Assembly: GCA_937907975.1 (NCBI GenBank)
Contig: CALEQS010000270.1
Span: 1-9,223, forward strand
Reading direction: 5' to 3'
Source of the DNA: an uncultured Clostridia bacterium
GTDB lineage: Bacteria; Bacillota; Clostridia; Oscillospirales; Oscillospiraceae
DNA length: 9,223 nt
The translations under genes were made by a program, and so were the position numbers. Positions 7,337-9,223 of the stretch are shown here, in pieces (position 1 is the stretch's first letter; every line of letters begins with the position of its first letter). The notes under the pieces are model-generated. The model saw only the letters and a list, made by a program, of their open reading frames with translations. It ran no database searches and was not told where the DNA came from.

Positions 7337-8092
7337 ATGTTGTTTGAGACGTTGGGAGAGGAAAAAGCTCCGGCGGTTTTGTTTTTTCACGCCATGGGCG
7401 TGAACGGGGCGAGCAGTGAGCCGGTGGCCCGGTATTTACAGGAAAACTATTTCTGTGTTCTGTCTACTTCGACGGTCTACTGCCATGGCCAGAGATATGT
7501 CAGCAAGGCCGATGAAGTGCGTCAGGTGGAGGAGTTCCTGCGCCGACAGGAGGTAGAGCGCCTTGCACTGGTGACGGCTTCCTCCATTGGCGCGGATCTT
7601 GCCTTGGAGTTCCTGACCCGGACGGAACTGCCGGTGGAGCACGTTTTCTTTGACGGAGGACAGTTTGCCCGCATCGGCAGACTGACCCGCCGCGTTATGA
7701 CGCCGTTTCTATACTTCGCCATCAAGAGCCTGTACTGGTCAAAAGGCAAAACGCTGAAAAAGATCCTATGGTGCGACGATGCGGCCATCAAACCCTATTT
7801 CATTGCGGCTGGGAAAGCGCTGACCTATGGAAATCTGCGCCGCCAGCTTGCAGGTAGTCTGGAGGATAAGCCTTTTCCGGTGCTGTCGGAGGAGCTGCAA
7901 AGGAACATCTGGTTTGCGTTTGGCAGCGTAGAGGAGCACTTCAAATACCGGGATGCGGTCATGGAAGCCTATCCTCACGCCCATTTCCCAGTGCTTGAGG
8001 GTTGCAATCATATGCAGTATCAGATCCGTGACCCACAGGGATTTGCAAATCTGCTGAGCTCGATCGTGGAGAAAGGGGAGTGGCCGCAGTGA
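7337..8092 (+). CDS. Alpha/beta hydrolase family protein
   Basis: ATG 7337 is preferred because GGAG (7324-7327) lies 9 bp before it; an in-frame TTG at 7322 would overlap that site. The 251-residue product has the alpha/beta hydrolase signs: an early strand ending in FFHAMG (oxyanion-hole region, near residues 16-21), a nucleophile elbow A-S-S-I-G with the candidate catalytic Ser at 83, and a C-terminal GCNHMQ with the candidate catalytic His at 225. The third, acidic member is not clear; the FGSVEEH region (near 195-201) is where it often sits. The first elbow position is Ala instead of Gly. No signal peptide is seen, so it is probably cytoplasmic. Its stop overlaps the AraC-family gene, and an operator lies upstream, so the two form a regulated pair. 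An esterase that opens an imported ligand is possible, but the substrate is unknown. Confidence 0.8.
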   Translation: MLFETLGEEKAPAVLFFHAMGVNGASSEPVARYLQENYFCVLSTSTVYCHGQRYVSKADEVRQVEEFLRRQEVERLALVTASSIGADLALEFLTRTELPVEHVFFDGGQFARIGRLTRRVMTPFLYFAIKSLYWSKGKTLKKILWCDDAAIKPYFIAAGKALTYGNLRRQLAGSLEDKPFPVLSEELQRNIWFAFGSVEEHFKYRDAVMEAYPHAHFPVLEGCNHMQYQIRDPQGFANLLSSIVEKGEWPQ

Positions 8093-9065
8093 TCTAGATC
8101 ATTTATCACGACGGAGTGGCGGCCGCGCCCTGTCCGCCCGGCCAGACAGGCGGTTTTGAGGGCGCTGACGGGAATGAAGAGATCCATTGCTTCCGGCTGT
8201 TGGATGGTGTGAGCGCCATGCTGATGCGTCTGGAAATGGAGTCGTACACTGAAAAACGCACGCAGACAGGGGTGCTGGAGCTCAATTTCTGCGTCAATGG
8301 CCGGTTCGAGAGCCACTTCTCTCTGCGGGACCACGTCCTGCTGAAGCCGGGGGATATGGCGATCAGCTGCTATGACGGTCTGCACGGCTCCCAGTCGGAG
8401 TCCTGCTTTCCACTGAGGTATTATGAGGGCATCTGTCTGGAGGTGGAGCCCAATGAGGCTGGCCGCTGGATCACGCAGAATGCCCCGGCGTTTTCACTGG
8501 ATTTTGCCGCGCTGAAGCAGAATCTTCTGGGGAGCAAATGGTATATGTACGGTCCTGCCGGGCCGCGCTGTGAGCACGTCTTCCGGGAATTATACGAAAT
8601 CGCTACTTACTCAGACCTCAGCTTCCTGCGGCTTAAGGTGCTGGAACTGCTGATGCTTCTGGGTCGCATTCCAAGGGAGAACAGCGCGAATACCTACTGC
8701 TCTGCAAAACAGGTGGAACTGGTGCGTCATATCCGCGACCATCTGCTGACGGATCGGGAACACTATGTGTCCCTCGCTCAGCTGGCGGCGGAGCATGAGA
8801 TGTCGGTGTCCCACCTGCAGAAGCTGTTCAAACAGTTTTACGGCGTTCCGGTGTACCATTATATTCGGGAGTATCGTTTGGAGCGGCCGCGGTCGAACTG
8901 GTGCGAAGCCGGAAACCGGTGACGCAGATCGCGCAGTCCGCCGGTTACGACAATGCCAGCAAGTTTTCAGAGTACTTCAAAAAGCGCTACGGCGTCACGC
9001 CGTCTCAGTATCGCGCCGGTGCAAAGCGGGCGGCAAAACAGAGCAGTGAAATCAAAACGGAGTAG
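8089..9065 (+). pseudogene. AraC-family transcriptional regulator, disrupted by a nonsense codon and a -1 frameshift
   Basis: The best start by context is GTG 8089, overlapping the hydrolase stop and 8 bp after AGGGGAG (8074-8080). That frame hits TAG at 8095-8097, then runs open through a ligand-binding-type N-terminal half (with a KPGDMAIS strand near 8344-8367) into the first helix-turn-helix (about 8770-8880, S-L-A-Q-L-A-A-E-H-E-M-S-V-S-H-L). A missing base after 8886 then shifts the frame, giving a false stop at 8920-8922. Restoring it yields the second HTH with the family signature GYDNASKFSEYFKKRYGVTP (about 8944-9003), ending at TAG 9063-9065. Reinitiation at GTG 8116 is possible, but its only Shine-Dalgarno-like bases abut it. 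Without the second HTH the product should bind DNA poorly. Full length would be about 316-325 residues, normal for the family. Sequencing error could explain the -1 indel. Confidence 0.8.
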
Positions 9066-9082
9066 TCCGCACGGGAGAGGTA

Positions 9083-9091
9083 TGCTAAAGT
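9083..9091 (+). promoter_or_regulatory. Candidate extended -10 promoter for the right-hand gene
   Basis: TG-C-TAAAGT (9083-9091) fits an extended -10 box, and would start RNA near 9098, inside or next to the palindrome at 9100-9115. There is no recognisable -35 box. Confidence 0.3.
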
Positions 9092-9099
9092 ATCCAAAG

Positions 9100-9115
9100 G
9101 TTAGTAAATACTAAC
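9100..9115 (+). promoter_or_regulatory. Perfect 16-bp palindromic operator before the right-hand gene
   Basis: GTTAGT (9100-9105) and ACTAAC (9110-9115) are exact reverse complements around AAAT. The site lies just before AGGAGGGG (9118-9125) and is the best copy of the RTTAG-N6-CTAAY motif. A bound repressor here would block transcription at or just after its start. Confidence 0.7.
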
Positions 9116-9129
9116 GCAGGAGGGGTTTT

Positions 9130-9171
9130 ATGAAGAAACGATCCGATCTATCCCGACTGATGGGATATTGA
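9130..9171 (+). pseudogene. 5' end of an interrupted gene, probably an ABC transporter permease/ATPase
   Basis: ATG 9130 follows the strongest Shine-Dalgarno in the window (AGGAGGGG, 9118-9125, 4-bp gap) and a perfect operator, so a real gene is expected, yet it reads only MKKRSDLSRLMGY before TGA 9169-9171. From memory, this N-terminus resembles fused ABC transporters of Clostridia that begin MKK-SDL-RL and continue with Y-A-G; that recall is the only basis for the family call. Skipping the six bases 9169-9174 gives Y-A before the coding sense is lost at the inverted repeat starting at 9178. The gene therefore looks cut by an insertion, or by an insertion plus a small duplication. The rest, if it exists, lies beyond the window. 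A deliberate 13-codon leader peptide is the alternative. Confidence 0.5.
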
Positions 9172-9177
9172 TATGCT

Positions 9178-9223
9178 CCCTATATAGCAAACAGTGAAAT
9201 AAAACACTGAAAGCTATATAGGG
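9178..9223. repeat. 46-bp interrupted inverted repeat at the right edge, possible mobile-element end
   Basis: CCCTATATAGC (9178-9188) and GCTATATAGGG (9213-9223) are perfect 11-bp arms. Inside them CAGTG (9192-9196) pairs with CACTG (9205-9209), separated from the outer arms by an AAA/AAA internal loop, with an 8-nt loop in the centre. It is AT-rich and has no coding sense, unlike the sequence before it. It could be the subterminal hairpin of an IS200/IS605-type element (a TTGAT lies at 9168-9172), a small palindromic repeat unit, or a terminator-like structure. The window ends exactly with the outer arm. Confidence 0.75.

Noticed and set aside
8765..9049. Separate small gene overlapping the end of the AraC gene
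   Set aside because: It is in the wrong frame relative to both halves of the HTH coding sequence and is rich in Arg, Ser and Cys without motifs, so it is a shadow.
4697..9171. Stop-codon recoding (selenocysteine or reassigned code) as the reason for internal stops
   Set aside because: TAA, TAG and TGA all appear, three of the interruptions also need frame changes, intact genes use TGA as normal stops, and no SECIS-like hairpin is evident.

Overview
The window looks like a fragment of a GC-rich gut Clostridia genome (Bacillota, probably an Oscillospiraceae-type anaerobe). This rests on the GC-rich codon use, the strong AGGAGG-type ribosome binding sites, a c-di-GMP-I (GEMM) riboswitch, and a PAS/HisKA/REC-REC hybrid kinase of a type common in those bacteria. 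The taxonomy is inference. All genes read on the + strand.

Layout. (1) Positions 1-371 hold the 3' part of a zinc nucleoside/cytosine deaminase. (2) 372-705 is a leader region with two hairpins, a good sigma-A promoter (551-580) and a tandem operator-like element (635-670). (3) 706-4100 holds two intact, translationally coupled half-size ABC transporters of the CydD/CydC-like (fused permease-ATPase) type, closed by a very strong intrinsic terminator (4110-4151). (4) 4200-4341 holds a c-di-GMP-I riboswitch with its own intrinsic terminator. It leads into (5) a large hybrid sensor histidine kinase gene (4403-7171) broken by a 19-bp tandem duplication, a +1 G, a TAA codon and a small deletion in the first receiver domain. 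(6) After a terminator (7260-7285) comes an operator, an intact alpha/beta hydrolase (7337-8092) and an overlapping AraC-family regulator (8089-9065) that has a TAG near its start and a -1 frameshift inside its HTH region. (7) At the right edge a gene with a perfect Shine-Dalgarno (9130) stops after 13 codons, next to a 46-bp inverted repeat ending exactly at the window edge. It is probably an ABC transporter gene cut by a mobile element or palindromic repeat.

How it fits together. The main structure the genes alone do not explain is a 16-bp palindrome, RTTAG-N6-CTAAY, found before each of three transcription units: the ABC pair, the hydrolase-AraC pair and the truncated right-hand gene. A degenerate second copy lies 20 bp before the first. 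This suggests one repressor controls a small import regulon. By gene content (AraC regulator, hydrolase, paired fused ABC half-transporters) it resembles siderophore/metal-chelate uptake loci such as yersiniabactin YbtA/YbtPQ, but the substrate is inferred, not shown. The riboswitch-kinase unit between them is a separate signalling gene that has decayed. I see no CRISPR array, tRNA, rRNA or recognisable transposase.
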